Source of the DNA: Planctomycetaceae bacterium
Lineage (GTDB): Bacteria; Planctomycetota; Planctomycetia; Pirellulales; Pirellulaceae
DNA: 44,510 nt
Assembly (NCBI GenBank): GCA_947463915.1
Contig: CANHVO010000014.1
Location: forward strand, 1-44,510
Direction of reading: 5' to 3'
Positions 24,833-32,821 of this stretch are shown piece after piece. A program made the position numbers and the translations under genes. Under the pieces are notes generated by a model that was not told the DNA's origin, did not search any database, and saw nothing but the letters and a program-made list of their open reading frames with translations. How positions within the stretch are numbered: the first letter of the stretch is position 1; every line of letters starts with the position of its first letter.

Positions 24833-26086
24833 CTACTCCCCAATTTGGAAACAGTACCACTTGTCCCCCGAGCCACCTGAAGTTCGAGTGTAGAGCCGAT
24901 TTCGTGAAAACGCAGGCAATGCGCGGTACTTTCCCCGCGGGAGCTCCGTTTTCCAAAGAGTTCGAAATGCGTCCGCCGAACTGTCAATCGCCCAAATCTG
25001 GCCATCGATTCCGATGATAAGCACTGTTTTGCCAACCCCAATCGAGTGACAAATCGGCATGTCAAGCTGCTCCCAAATCAACTTTCCGTCCGATGCTTGC
25101 AAGCATTTGTAAGCTCCTTCCCCACCATCCTCGCGGCCGTCCGATCCGAAGATTTTGTCCCCGATTACGATTGGGGTCGAATATTGACTGCTGATTTCCG
25201 TCCCCTTAGCGACGATCTGAACATCGGTCGGACTTGGACGAACCAGGAGAGAACCAATACCGTAACTGGAGGTCAGGAACACATCTCCGCTCGCGTTCGC
25301 AACAGGAGTGGCGGCGTTGACAGTCGGCCCCCGCTGTCCAAACGGGAACTCCCAAACGAGACTGCCCTTTGCCAAATCTACGCCAAGTGTCTTTTGCTTT
25401 GAAGGGATCAAAACAATTGGACGTGCTAACGATGAGTCCGCTTTTGGGTTTAACAGAATTGGCGAAGCATAGCTGGCTTCCGCTGCGGGCGAGGTCCAAA
25501 GGGTTTTGCCATCCTCGAGCGAGACGCAGACTGCTCCCGCAGATCTCCCACCAATGTTGACGATCGCTTGATTGCCGACGACGAGCGGCGTGCTACCGGC
25601 TCCGAAATAACCGTCTTCGGCTTGGTATTCCTTGCGAAGCGGCCGAGCCCACTTAACACCGCCACTTTTGCGATCAAGCAGTGTTAAATCCCCAGCCGCT
25701 GAGTACACCAAGATTGAATCGTCCAAAATCGCGGGTGCCGAACGGGGGCCTTTGTCAGAATCAATTCCTCCGCGATAACCTGCCTTGAGTTCACGTCGCC
25801 AAACTTCCTTGCCGGTTTCTAATTTCAATAGTCGAACGCAATCATTATCGCCAATACGTTCAAACAAAACAAAATCATTTCCTGCAACAGCCGGACCTGC
25901 ATACCCCTGACCTGCTTCGACCTCCCATATCTGTGCAGGTTGAGAGTCAATTGCCTTCGGTAACTCACTCCCTGGGGAGGCGATTCCATTTCGGGTCGGT
26001 CCGAGCAATCCAGGCCAGTCCGCGTTTGCATCAAGCCCGCTCGAAACCAAAGCAATCAACAAACAAAAGCAACGTAAGCAATCCAT
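24833..26086 (-). CDS. Secreted PQQ-type beta-propeller protein
   Basis: The product is 417 residues with a signal peptide (MDCLRCFCLLIALVSSGL, cleavage near NADW). The mature start WPGLLGPTRNG is the usual opening of planctomycete PQQ-repeat proteins. At least five blade-closing motifs with the docking Trp are visible: GKEVWRRELKAG, GGVKWARPL, DGKTLWTSPA, KGSLVWEFPFG and DGKLIWEQLD. This gives an eight-bladed-like propeller resembling BamB and quinoprotein dehydrogenases, but I see no catalytic residues of a dehydrogenase, so it may be a scaffold. A GTG at 26104 would add six residues; the ATG at 26086 gives the better signal peptide. No partner gene is adjacent, and the role is unknown. Confidence 0.88.
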   Translation of the reverse strand: MDCLRCFCLLIALVSSGLDANADWPGLLGPTRNGIASPGSELPKAIDSQPAQIWEVEAGQGYAGPAVAGNDFVLFERIGDNDCVRLLKLETGKEVWRRELKAGYRGGIDSDKGPRSAPAILDDSILVYSAAGDLTLLDRKSGGVKWARPLRKEYQAEDGYFGAGSTPLVVGNQAIVNIGGRSAGAVCVSLEDGKTLWTSPAAEASYASPILLNPKADSSLARPIVLIPSKQKTLGVDLAKGSLVWEFPFGQRGPTVNAATPVANASGDVFLTSSYGIGSLLVRPSPTDVQIVAKGTEISSQYSTPIVIGDKIFGSDGREDGGEGAYKCLQASDGKLIWEQLDMPICHSIGVGKTVLIIGIDGQIWAIDSSADAFRTLWKTELPRGKYRALPAFSRNRLYTRTSGGSGDKWYCFQIGE

Positions 26087-26219
26087 CGTTCGGTTCTCTT
26101 TCACGTGTACAAGGAACTCGTGATTCTAACCGAAGGCAAACAGCTTGTTGCTAGCGACCTCCCAATTTTCTATTGAGAACTAAGCATTAAGCATGTCGAC
26201 AGGAGTCTTTGGGTGCAAG

Positions 26220-26260
26220 GAGCCAATTAGCCGATCGGCGTTAGCCGCGGTTCTCGACGA
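26220..26260. repeat. Half copy of the GCTAGC-type repeat
   Basis: AGCCGATCGGCGTTAGCCGC resembles one arm of the GCGGCTAGCGCCC repeats found at 32745-32812 and 36849-36980. It lies in the 268-bp gap between kdgK and the PQQ-propeller gene. That gap otherwise contains the kdgK terminator-like hairpin and no gene. Confidence 0.45.
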
Positions 26261-26319
26261 ATGTCTAGCACCGTAGAGACCCAGCCTTAGTCCCCCGGGG
26301 ATTTACAGGGATTCAAAGT

Positions 26320-26340
26320 CACCCTCCCAGCGGGAGGGTG
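26320..26340 (-). terminator. Hairpin after the KDG kinase gene
   Basis: A perfect 9-bp stem, CACCCTCCC-AGC-GGGAGGGTG, lies 15 bp after the kinase stop. The arm is the same motif as in the 13213-13503 repeats. There is no long U-run, so it may block RNA decay rather than terminate. Confidence 0.55.
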
Positions 26341-26354
26341 TCTAGACGATGAGC

Positions 26355-27437
26355 TTATCGTTGAACCCGAGCGGAACCCCCTTTGGCGAGCTGCTCTACT
26401 TCTGGGAGCTTGGCCATCGTAGTGTCCCCTGGGAACGTGGTTAGCAGAGCACCGTGCGCCCAGCCCAATCGTAAGGCTTGTTCTGGCTCTTTCCCTGCGA
26501 GCATGCCGTAAATCAAACCGGCCGCAAATCCATCACCGCCACCGATGCGATCGACAACGTCCAGCGAAATAGTTGGGCTAACATAGCGTTTGCCATCGTA
26601 CCAAAGAACAGCGGCCCAATCATGCCTATTGGTTGAGTGCACTTCTCGCAACGTGGTTGCAACCATCTTCACATTCGGGAATTTGGTGACTGCCCGTTCG
26701 ATCATGTTGAAGAACGAATCAGGATCGAGTGCGGTCTTGGACTCAACGTCTTGCCCTTCGATTCCAAGGCCCTTTTGTAGATCCTCTTCGTTGCCCACCA
26801 GCATGTCGACGTTTTTGACGATCTTGCTGATCATCTCTTGCCCCTTGGCTGCCCCTCCGGTGGTCGCCCATAATTTCGCGCGATAGTTCAAGTCGAATGA
26901 GGTTATTGCTCCAGCAGCTTTGGCAGCGAGCATCCCTTCGACGATCAGTTCGGAGGTCGTCTCGGAAAGAGCTGCGAAGATCCCACCGGAGTGGAACCAG
27001 CGGACGCCTGATGCAAAAATGGCTTTCCAATCAAAATCGCCCGGCTTGAGCATTCCGCCCGCTTCGTTAGCCCGATTGTAAAACACGACAGGTGGTCTTA
27101 CTCCCAAGCCGCGGTCGCTATAGACGGTAGCAATGTTCGGACCGCGAACGCCGTCGTGTTCAAAGTGTTTGTAGAATGGCTTCACGCCCATCTCGCGAAC
27201 GCGAGCTTGAACTAACTCCCCGATGCCATAGTTAACCATGGCTGTTGCCACGCCCGTTTTGAGGCCGAAGCAGTCGCAAAGATTCGCAGCCACATTGTAC
27301 TCACCGCCCGATACGTGAATGTCGAACGACTTGGCTTTGCGAAACGGGATGATTCCTGGGTCGAGGCGATGCACGAGTGCACCGAGCGAAAGGAAGTCGA
27401 GATCGCAAGAATCTTTACGAATACTGAGCTGAGCCAT
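26355..27437 (-). CDS. kdgK: PfkB-family sugar kinase, probable 2-keto-3-deoxygluconate kinase
   Basis: This 360-residue cytoplasmic kinase phosphorylates a sugar acid using ATP. The PfkB pattern is present: a substrate-site GG in SGGEYNVAANL (residues 43-53), NYRAKLW (183-190), a linker VGNEEDLQ (214-221), and the catalytic anion hole DRIGGGDGFAAG at 296-307 with Asp302. GGGD replaces the commoner GAGD; kinases of the KDG type often have this. The assignment to 2-keto-3-deoxygluconate is supported by the adjoining D-mannonate oxidoreductase gene 63 bp upstream on the same strand, which makes the precursor of the same pathway. A GGAG Shine-Dalgarno precedes the ATG by about six bases. The exact substrate needs the pair context and is not proven by motif alone. 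Confidence 0.83.
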   Translation of the reverse strand: MAQLSIRKDSCDLDFLSLGALVHRLDPGIIPFRKAKSFDIHVSGGEYNVAANLCDCFGLKTGVATAMVNYGIGELVQARVREMGVKPFYKHFEHDGVRGPNIATVYSDRGLGVRPPVVFYNRANEAGGMLKPGDFDWKAIFASGVRWFHSGGIFAALSETTSELIVEGMLAAKAAGAITSFDLNYRAKLWATTGGAAKGQEMISKIVKNVDMLVGNEEDLQKGLGIEGQDVESKTALDPDSFFNMIERAVTKFPNVKMVATTLREVHSTNRHDWAAVLWYDGKRYVSPTISLDVVDRIGGGDGFAAGLIYGMLAGKEPEQALRLGWAHGALLTTFPGDTTMAKLPEVEQLAKGGSARVQR

Positions 27438-27500
27438 TGTTACTCCAAGAGGATGGTAAAAGTTATGGAAGCCGAATTGAGTTCGGGCTTTGGACTGGGA

Positions 27501-28313
27501 CTAGATTGTTGCGGACGAAAATCCACCGTCTACGACCAAGTTATGGCCGGTGACAAAGGAAGACGCCGTCGAAGAAGCCAAGAAGATAGTGGCTCCTGCA
27601 AGTTCATGCGAGTAACCAAACCGCCCAGATGGCGTATGATTGATAATTTGTTGGCCACGCGGCGAAAGACTACCGTCCTTGTTGTAAAGCAGGCCGCGAT
27701 TTTGTTCTGCAGGAAAAAAACCGGGGCTGATACAATTGACTCGAATGCCCTTGGATGCCCATTCGCGAGCAAGGAACTTGGTCAAGTTAATCACCGCCGC
27801 TTTGGCTGCTGAATAGGCAACCACTCGAGACAATGGGATGATGCCTGACATGGATGCAACATTCACGATGCTGCCCGAGTTTCGAAGCAGCATCGTTTCT
27901 GCAAATACTTGACATGGCAGAACGGTGCCGCCGATCAAGTTGAGGTCAAACACATTTTGCCATGCATCCATGGGGAGGTGGCAAAAATCGTCGCCAGGCT
28001 GCAACGTTGCTTCAGGCTGATTTCCGCCGGCAGCATTGATCAAAATATCGACAGGTCCTAGCGATTTTTCGATAATGTCTCGCGCTCGTGAAAGCGAATC
28101 GCGATCCAAGGCATCCGCGGAGTGAAAGACAGCTTCGCCTCCATCGCGCCGAATCTGTTCTGCGCGGTGCATTCCTCGCTCAGCGCTTCGCCCAAGAATA
28201 GCGACTCTGGCCCCGGCGGCACCGAGTGCTTCTGCCATGGACCCGCCTAAACTGCCGGTGCCCCCCAAGACGACTGCAACTTGGTTTGTCAATTGAAATA
28301 GGCTGTTGGTCAT
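27501..28313 (-). CDS. uxuB: D-mannonate oxidoreductase (fructuronate reductase), SDR family
   Basis: This 270-residue NAD(P)-dependent short-chain dehydrogenase has a Rossmann glycine motif (GGTGSLGG, 17-24) and the catalytic Ser154, Tyr167 and Lys171 (NVASMSG, YSAAKAA). The segments INAAGGNQPEAT and NCISPGFFPAEQNRGLLY match the SDR-type fructuronate reductases known from Bacillus and Thermotoga, which interconvert D-fructuronate and D-mannonate in hexuronate catabolism. This form is unrelated to the long-chain E. coli UxuB. It precedes the KDG kinase by 63 bp, so the pair covers two steps of glucuronate/galacturonate breakdown; mannonate dehydratase is not in the window. The ATG at 28313 is preferred to a TTG 12 bp upstream. 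Confidence 0.85.
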   Translation of the reverse strand: MTNSLFQLTNQVAVVLGGTGSLGGSMAEALGAAGARVAILGRSAERGMHRAEQIRRDGGEAVFHSADALDRDSLSRARDIIEKSLGPVDILINAAGGNQPEATLQPGDDFCHLPMDAWQNVFDLNLIGGTVLPCQVFAETMLLRNSGSIVNVASMSGIIPLSRVVAYSAAKAAVINLTKFLAREWASKGIRVNCISPGFFPAEQNRGLLYNKDGSLSPRGQQIINHTPSGRFGYSHELAGATIFLASSTASSFVTGHNLVVDGGFSSATI

Positions 28314-28551
28314 GATTGTCAGCAAACGTGCGCTGAAGGCTCAGATTCTAGGGCAAAACGAAGGGAGTTCTCTAGGACGCGGAACTAATTTGATGGAATC
28401 TGAGCGTGCGTTGCAAGGGGGGCAAAGCCAACATTGGCCTAAAGGTGATCGTTCAAGCCCAAAACGGGATAAACTCCAGTCCTCTTTTGCCGATTTATCT
28501 CAATCCCGTGTGCCATTGACTAGAAACCAGAGCAACTGAGCACCAGCGGAC

Positions 28552-28569
28552 GGCACGACGGAGCGTGCC
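28552..28569. repeat. Hairpin GGCACG...CGTGCC
   Basis: A 6-bp stem GGCACG / CGTGCC lies in the 277-bp gap between uxuB (start at 28313) and the end of the small membrane protein gene (28591). It is 22 bp after that gene in the minus direction and may help end its transcript. The rest of the gap shows no gene. Confidence 0.45.
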
Positions 28570-28590
28570 TGCTACTTTTGTCGAATGTGT

Positions 28591-28947
28591 CTAAGTCAAT
28601 CGTTTGACAATTGCACGATTGGGAACGCCAATCAGGAGCCAGCATCCGAAGGTGCCAAGGAAACTGCTCAATGCGATGGGCAATGCGATCCTATGCCATT
28701 GCCGAAGGTCGCTCAAAGCCGATGGCTGGACGGAAACGGGTTTGACAAAAACAGGTCTCGAACTCGATTGTATCGCATGTGCGTATTCCCACCCTCGCAC
28801 GGTCTTTCGCCACTCATCAGGCCTATCGGCTTTGTCGACTTGAGCAATCAATTGTCCCATCGCCAATCCGCCCAACAATGCTAGGTAGGATGAAAAAAGC
28901 AGGGCATGCCATCGTTTCGAAAGATCAACGCGGGCTCTGATTCTCAT
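28591..28947 (-). CDS. Small two-TM membrane protein, unknown
   Basis: The product is about 118 residues from the ATG at 28947; a TTG at 29007 would add 20 more, directly after an in-frame stop. Two hydrophobic helices are visible: WHALLFSSYLALLGGLAMG near residues 13-31, and IALPIALSSFLGTFGCWLLI around 87-106. They are joined by a polar, charged loop of about 55 residues with KADRPDEWRKTVRGWEYA. I recognise no family. The ATG overlaps the stop of a short upstream frame (ATGA at 28944-28947). Composition is protein-like and hydrophobicity is well placed, so it is probably real, but there is no strong ribosome-binding site. Confidence 0.5.
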   Translation of the reverse strand: MRIRARVDLSKRWHALLFSSYLALLGGLAMGQLIAQVDKADRPDEWRKTVRGWEYAHAIQSSSRPVFVKPVSVQPSALSDLRQWHRIALPIALSSFLGTFGCWLLIGVPNRAIVKRLT

Positions 28948-29458
28948 TTCGGTCCAATTGCGTAAAAGGATGAACTTTGCCAGCAACGATGTCGCTTCAG
29001 TGTCCAATCAACGCAGACCGCGTTCCATTTCTCGAAAGCTCGCAGGCGGTAAAGTCTCGGATCACCGCAGAAAACCATCCGGATCGCAGCAAAACCAAGC
29101 AAATCAACCAGGATCAGAACCCTTGAGCCGTGCAATCCTTATCAGGCTTGCTTTCGACCTATGTTGTCTTTTCGCATCAACCGACGAAACCCCGTGTTGC
29201 ACAATCGCAACCAGATTGAGGCCAAAACAACGCCACATCCGTCCACAGACAGGCCGCCCAAGTAGCGAACCGCTGGGGCTGAAAGCGTTCCAGATAATAC
29301 AATTGACAATAGTGTTTCTTGACCAACAGTTCTCCCTGGAAGGAACGTGTGGTTTCATGCACATTTTGGAAATTTTGCAACTTCCTGTTATATGCTTTTG
29401 AAGTCAAGTCCTGCATGTTGCCGGAACAATCCGACTAATCCAAACAATCGATTTCCCA
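28948..29458. other. 511-bp stretch with only doubtful short frames
   Basis: No gene can be supported here. Two short minus-strand frames precede the membrane protein: 29309-29142 (TTG start, 55 codons, hydrophobic beginning SIVLSGTLSAPAVRYLGGLS) and 29135-28944 (TTG start, 63 codons, rich in Cys and Trp), the latter overlapping the next start by ATGA. They could be a small operon or a decayed gene. On the plus strand this region must also contain the promoter of the HD-GYP gene. Confidence 0.3.
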
Positions 29459-31030
29459 ATGATCTTTCCTGCAAGCGTATCGCGACAGTGCGATGACCTT
29501 GCCCAGTTGCTGGGCACGGCCTGCTTGCCCTATTTGCGAAGCCCAGGAGCACCGGCTCGGGAGATCAGTGTTCAGTCGACCTACGAAGCAGCCTGGCAAT
29601 CTGACGCTCAATTCGTTCTGGAAGCCATCAACTCTGCCGCGGCCTCGAAACAAGCAGCCTTGGCTGAAGCAACAGGCAACCGTTCCGTGTTTGCCATCCC
29701 TTTATCAAGCACCGAAAACAACAAGAGGGAACATTGGTTTGCTATCGGTCGCATGAATGAATCGCCCAACGTTTCAGGAAGACTCATTCACATCGCCCAT
29801 GAAGCGACTCGGCGACAACACCAGATCGACGTCCAAGAAATCGCCATTCTAAATGCAGAAACAGAAATGGAACGAAGCTACAACGAACGAGTCTGGCTTC
29901 GTCAGTTAAACGCGCAACGGGCGATTCGAAAGAAGACAGTTGGCCAACAGTCTAGGCAGTCCATCGAGTCACTTCGCAAGTTAATCGATGCAGAAGCAAT
30001 CGCAATCTACCTGTATTCGGATACGGAGGTAGAAGGGCACGGATTGGAATCGATGATCAGTGGCAAACAAGTTTGGACACTCGATGATGCTCGAATTCTC
30101 ATTCAACGAATTCAGAAACCACGATGTGGAGAGTCTGTCATTTTGAATGGAATTGAGCAGCAACTCCACAATGGGATTTGCCACTCTTGTGCAATCGTGC
30201 CAATAAGTGAACCGGAACCTATTGGATATGTCCTGGCCATCAATCGACGAAAGCATTCTTCGTCTGTGGCATCCAAGAGCGAAATCGGTTTCGTTTCTTC
30301 CGACGCTGAGCTACTCCACGAGGTGGCTGGCTACATTGCCGCTGACGGATACAGCAACGCCAGCTTGTTGGAGAGCGAGCAGTTGGTGCTGGGAACTCTT
30401 CGTGCAATGAGCAATGCAATCGAAGCCAGAGATCCGTATACGCATGGGCATAGCGAACGCGTGGGAAGCGTCGCCTACCAAATTGCTCTTCGACTGAATC
30501 TATCGGAAGTCGCTTGCCAAGAAATCTACCTTGCTGGCGTATTGCACGATATCGGCAAAATAGGAATCCCGGACCATGTCCTCCTTAAGGCGGGCAAATT
30601 GGAACCGGAGGAGTTTGATATCATTCGCAAGCACCCAGAGATTGGTCACCGGATTTTGGAAGAGCTCGGGAAGCTCAAGTTTGCCTTGCCTGGTGTGCTC
30701 TACCACCATGAACGAGTTGATGGAACGGGCTATCCGCATAATTTGGTAGGGGATGAAATTCCGTTGATGGCTAGAATACTTGCTGTGTCCGATGCATACG
30801 ACGCGATGACCTCGTCACGGGTCTATCGTAATGCTATGGGACAGCAACGAGCTATCGAGATTCTAAGCAACGGAATGAGAACGCAATGGGACGCGGAAGT
30901 GGTAACAGCTTGCCTTCAATACTTCTCTGAGCTTTCGCTGGAGGCTGAAGATGCTTATCACGAGTTCGCTCGACCGAAAACAACGGATTGGCGACAGGTT
31001 TCGCAAGCGCTGCGTGTCCTGCAACTTTAG
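29459..31030 (+). CDS. HD-GYP domain protein, probable cyclic-di-GMP phosphodiesterase
   Basis: This 523-residue cytoplasmic signalling protein has an N-terminal unknown part (1-160), a GAF-like sensory region around 165-310 (IESLRKLIDAEAIAIYLY, CAIVPISEPEPIGYVLAIN), and a C-terminal HD-GYP domain. The domain begins SNAIEARDPYTHGHSERV and has the metal-binding HD at residues 363-364 in GVLHDIGKIGIP, HHERVDGTGYP at about 414-425 (GYP intact), and VSDAYDAMTSSRVYR. Intact HD and GYP motifs indicate an active c-di-GMP hydrolase lowering the second messenger that controls attachment and motility. No receiver domain or membrane helix is seen, so the signal is presumably a small ligand or partner binding the GAF part. 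It is probably monocistronic. Confidence 0.9.
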   Translation: MIFPASVSRQCDDLAQLLGTACLPYLRSPGAPAREISVQSTYEAAWQSDAQFVLEAINSAAASKQAALAEATGNRSVFAIPLSSTENNKREHWFAIGRMNESPNVSGRLIHIAHEATRRQHQIDVQEIAILNAETEMERSYNERVWLRQLNAQRAIRKKTVGQQSRQSIESLRKLIDAEAIAIYLYSDTEVEGHGLESMISGKQVWTLDDARILIQRIQKPRCGESVILNGIEQQLHNGICHSCAIVPISEPEPIGYVLAINRRKHSSSVASKSEIGFVSSDAELLHEVAGYIAADGYSNASLLESEQLVLGTLRAMSNAIEARDPYTHGHSERVGSVAYQIALRLNLSEVACQEIYLAGVLHDIGKIGIPDHVLLKAGKLEPEEFDIIRKHPEIGHRILEELGKLKFALPGVLYHHERVDGTGYPHNLVGDEIPLMARILAVSDAYDAMTSSRVYRNAMGQQRAIEILSNGMRTQWDAEVVTACLQYFSELSLEAEDAYHEFARPKTTDWRQVSQALRVLQL

Positions 31031-31051
31031 GGCTCTGTTCATCGATGAATG

Positions 31052-31109
31052 AGTGTCGCACGATTGTCCCAATCGTCGCCTTGAACAATTGAGACAATTG
31101 TTCGACACT
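31052..31109. repeat. Inverted repeat AGTGTCG...CGACACT
   Basis: The arms AGTGTCGCACGATTGTC and GACAATTGTTCGACACT, with smaller CGATTGTCCCAATCG and CAATTGAGACAATTG palindromes inside, lie 22 bp after the HD-GYP stop. This is a dispersed-type hairpin that may terminate transcription. It also lies in the leader of the M28 peptidase gene. Confidence 0.65.
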
Positions 31110-31192
31110 GCTGCTACTTTCATCTGGCGCGACTATACTGGTGCCGAATGATTTCTTGGTGTTTTGCAGCTCGAGTTAAGGAAGCCCCCGTT

Positions 31193-32629
31193 ATGGTTCG
31201 TTATTTTTCCCCGTTACTTTCTGCGGGCGTTGTGATGCTCATTGGTTGTCCCGTTGCCTCGTATGGCCGACAGGAAGCGGTTTCGACACAGGGCCAAGCG
31301 ACACAGTCGCAAAAAGTCGGCCTCGATGAAATCACAGAAGGCCGAGTGACTGCAACGATTTCGTTTTTGGCAAGCGATGAGCTTGCGGGGCGTGCGACAG
31401 GTTCTGACGAATTTAATATCGCTGCTAGGTATGTAGCTTCTCGGTTTCGTGGGGCTGGCTTGGATGGAAAACTCGCTGACGGCGACTACTTTCATGTCAC
31501 CATGAAGCCTATGGTGAAAACGCCAAGCACGCCAGTAAGACTAGCAGACGCCGAATCCAAACCCATCGCTCAGTTTGGACTGTTGGCTGCGGGCTCAGAA
31601 ATATTGAACTACACGGGCATGGTAAAGCCAGTCGATTTGGCCAGTGAATTACCTGGGAGTGGGTTGGATGGCGTAGTCGGAGGGATGTTGACTACCAACC
31701 TCAAAGGATCACGGATGATATCTCAAGTTGCGAGGATGACCAACACCTTGCAAGAGGCAGGCGCGAAGGCACTCTTGCTTGGCGTTTCTGACGATAGTGA
31801 ATTGATACAAACTTCTCGTGAGTATCAAGAGAAGCCGCGATCAGAGTCCGCGCGTGGGAAATTCGCTATTCCCGTTATCCTTGTACCGGAGTCTGCTTTG
31901 TCCTCAGCTTCGATCCAACTCGAAGTACCTGCTGCGATCGTTTCGGAATCTCCAATGCGAAATGTCATCGGCCTTCTGGAGGGTACGGATCCAGAGCTTT
32001 CCAAAGAAGCTGTCTTGTTCAGCGCCCACCTCGACCATCTTGGTGCCAAGCCCATTGCTGGGGACGGTATTTTCAACGGAGCAGATGATGATGCGTCCGG
32101 AGTCACTGCCGTCGTAATGCTGGCAGATGCATTTGCCAAAATGCCCCGCCCCAAACGGTCCCTCCTGTTCATGACCTTCTGGGGGGAGGAGTCTGGACTT
32201 TTGGGGTCCAAGCAATTCGTCGAAACTCCAGCATGGCCTCTGGACCAAATCCGAGCCAACGTCAACATCGAAATGATCGGCCGGCCAGAGTCCGGAGCGA
32301 GAAACAAAATCTGGATGACAGGCTGGCAGGAGTCGGACCTCGGCGTAGTGATGAACAAAGCTTCACTTCCATTTGGCGTCGAAATCTTCGAACATCCAAA
32401 ATTTAGTGCGATGCTGTATCGCCAAAGCGACAATTGGTCGTTTGCTCAGAAGGGTGTCATTGCTCACAGCTTCTCGGCCGGATCGTTGCACTCCGATTAC
32501 CACCAAGTTGACGATGAATGGGATCGGTTGGAGATTCCACACATGACTCGTGTCATTCAGGGACTCTTTATCGGAAGCTTGCCGATAGCCTATGGGGAAG
32601 CGACGCCGAACAAACAAAATAAGAACTAG
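31193..32629 (+). CDS. M28 family aminopeptidase, probably lipid-anchored
   Basis: This 478-residue exported zinc peptidase starts at the ATG preceded by AAGGA about 10 nt upstream. The leader VRYFSPLLSAGVVMLIGCP ends in LIGC at 16-19, a plausible lipobox, so a lipoprotein is likely. A PA-domain-like insert occupies about 120-250. M28 metal ligands are visible in order: SAHLDHLG, GADDDASG (bridging Asp), FWGEESGLLGS (catalytic Glu pair), VNIEMIGRP (Glu where many members have Asp), and HSDYHQVDDEWD. M28 enzymes remove N-terminal amino acids. It probably feeds on peptides outside the inner membrane. It is preceded by a hairpin repeat and followed by the GCTAGC-type repeat; no operon partner. 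Confidence 0.88.
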   Translation: MVRYFSPLLSAGVVMLIGCPVASYGRQEAVSTQGQATQSQKVGLDEITEGRVTATISFLASDELAGRATGSDEFNIAARYVASRFRGAGLDGKLADGDYFHVTMKPMVKTPSTPVRLADAESKPIAQFGLLAAGSEILNYTGMVKPVDLASELPGSGLDGVVGGMLTTNLKGSRMISQVARMTNTLQEAGAKALLLGVSDDSELIQTSREYQEKPRSESARGKFAIPVILVPESALSSASIQLEVPAAIVSESPMRNVIGLLEGTDPELSKEAVLFSAHLDHLGAKPIAGDGIFNGADDDASGVTAVVMLADAFAKMPRPKRSLLFMTFWGEESGLLGSKQFVETPAWPLDQIRANVNIEMIGRPESGARNKIWMTGWQESDLGVVMNKASLPFGVEIFEHPKFSAMLYRQSDNWSFAQKGVIAHSFSAGSLHSDYHQVDDEWDRLEIPHMTRVIQGLFIGSLPIAYGEATPNKQNKN

Positions 32630-32744
32630 TCACGTCGGCGTATGCCATTACGTGAAATCAACAAGAGCGGTCAAAGCGGGTTTGCAAGCTAACGGAGAAT
32701 GCTATTGATTCGCAACTGCGTTTCGTCTACTTTCCCGATGGAAA

Positions 32745-32812
32745 TGTGGGCGCTAGCCACGTTTTGATAGGATCGGCGAACTCAATCGCGGCTAGCGCCC
32801 GCACTTCCAACG
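32745..32812. repeat. Inverted repeat GTGGGCGCTAGCCACG...CGGCTAGCGCCCGCAC
   Basis: The arms GTGGGCGCTAGCCACG and CGCGGCTAGCGCCCGCAC flank a 34-bp spacer just upstream of the glycosyltransferase start. The same GCTAGC-centred arms occur in the cluster at 36849-36980. Confidence 0.8.
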
Positions 32813-32821
32813 AGTGTTCTT

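Noticed and set aside
24437-24880. Plus-strand frame of 147 codons over rpsT and the next gap
   Set aside because: It is the antisense of rpsT, which is unambiguous, and then runs into intergenic sequence.
28958-29401. Plus-strand frame of 147 codons before the HD-GYP gene
   Set aside because: It has biased, basic, low-complexity composition and no recognisable motif. It overlaps the minus-strand small membrane protein and shows no ribosome-binding site.
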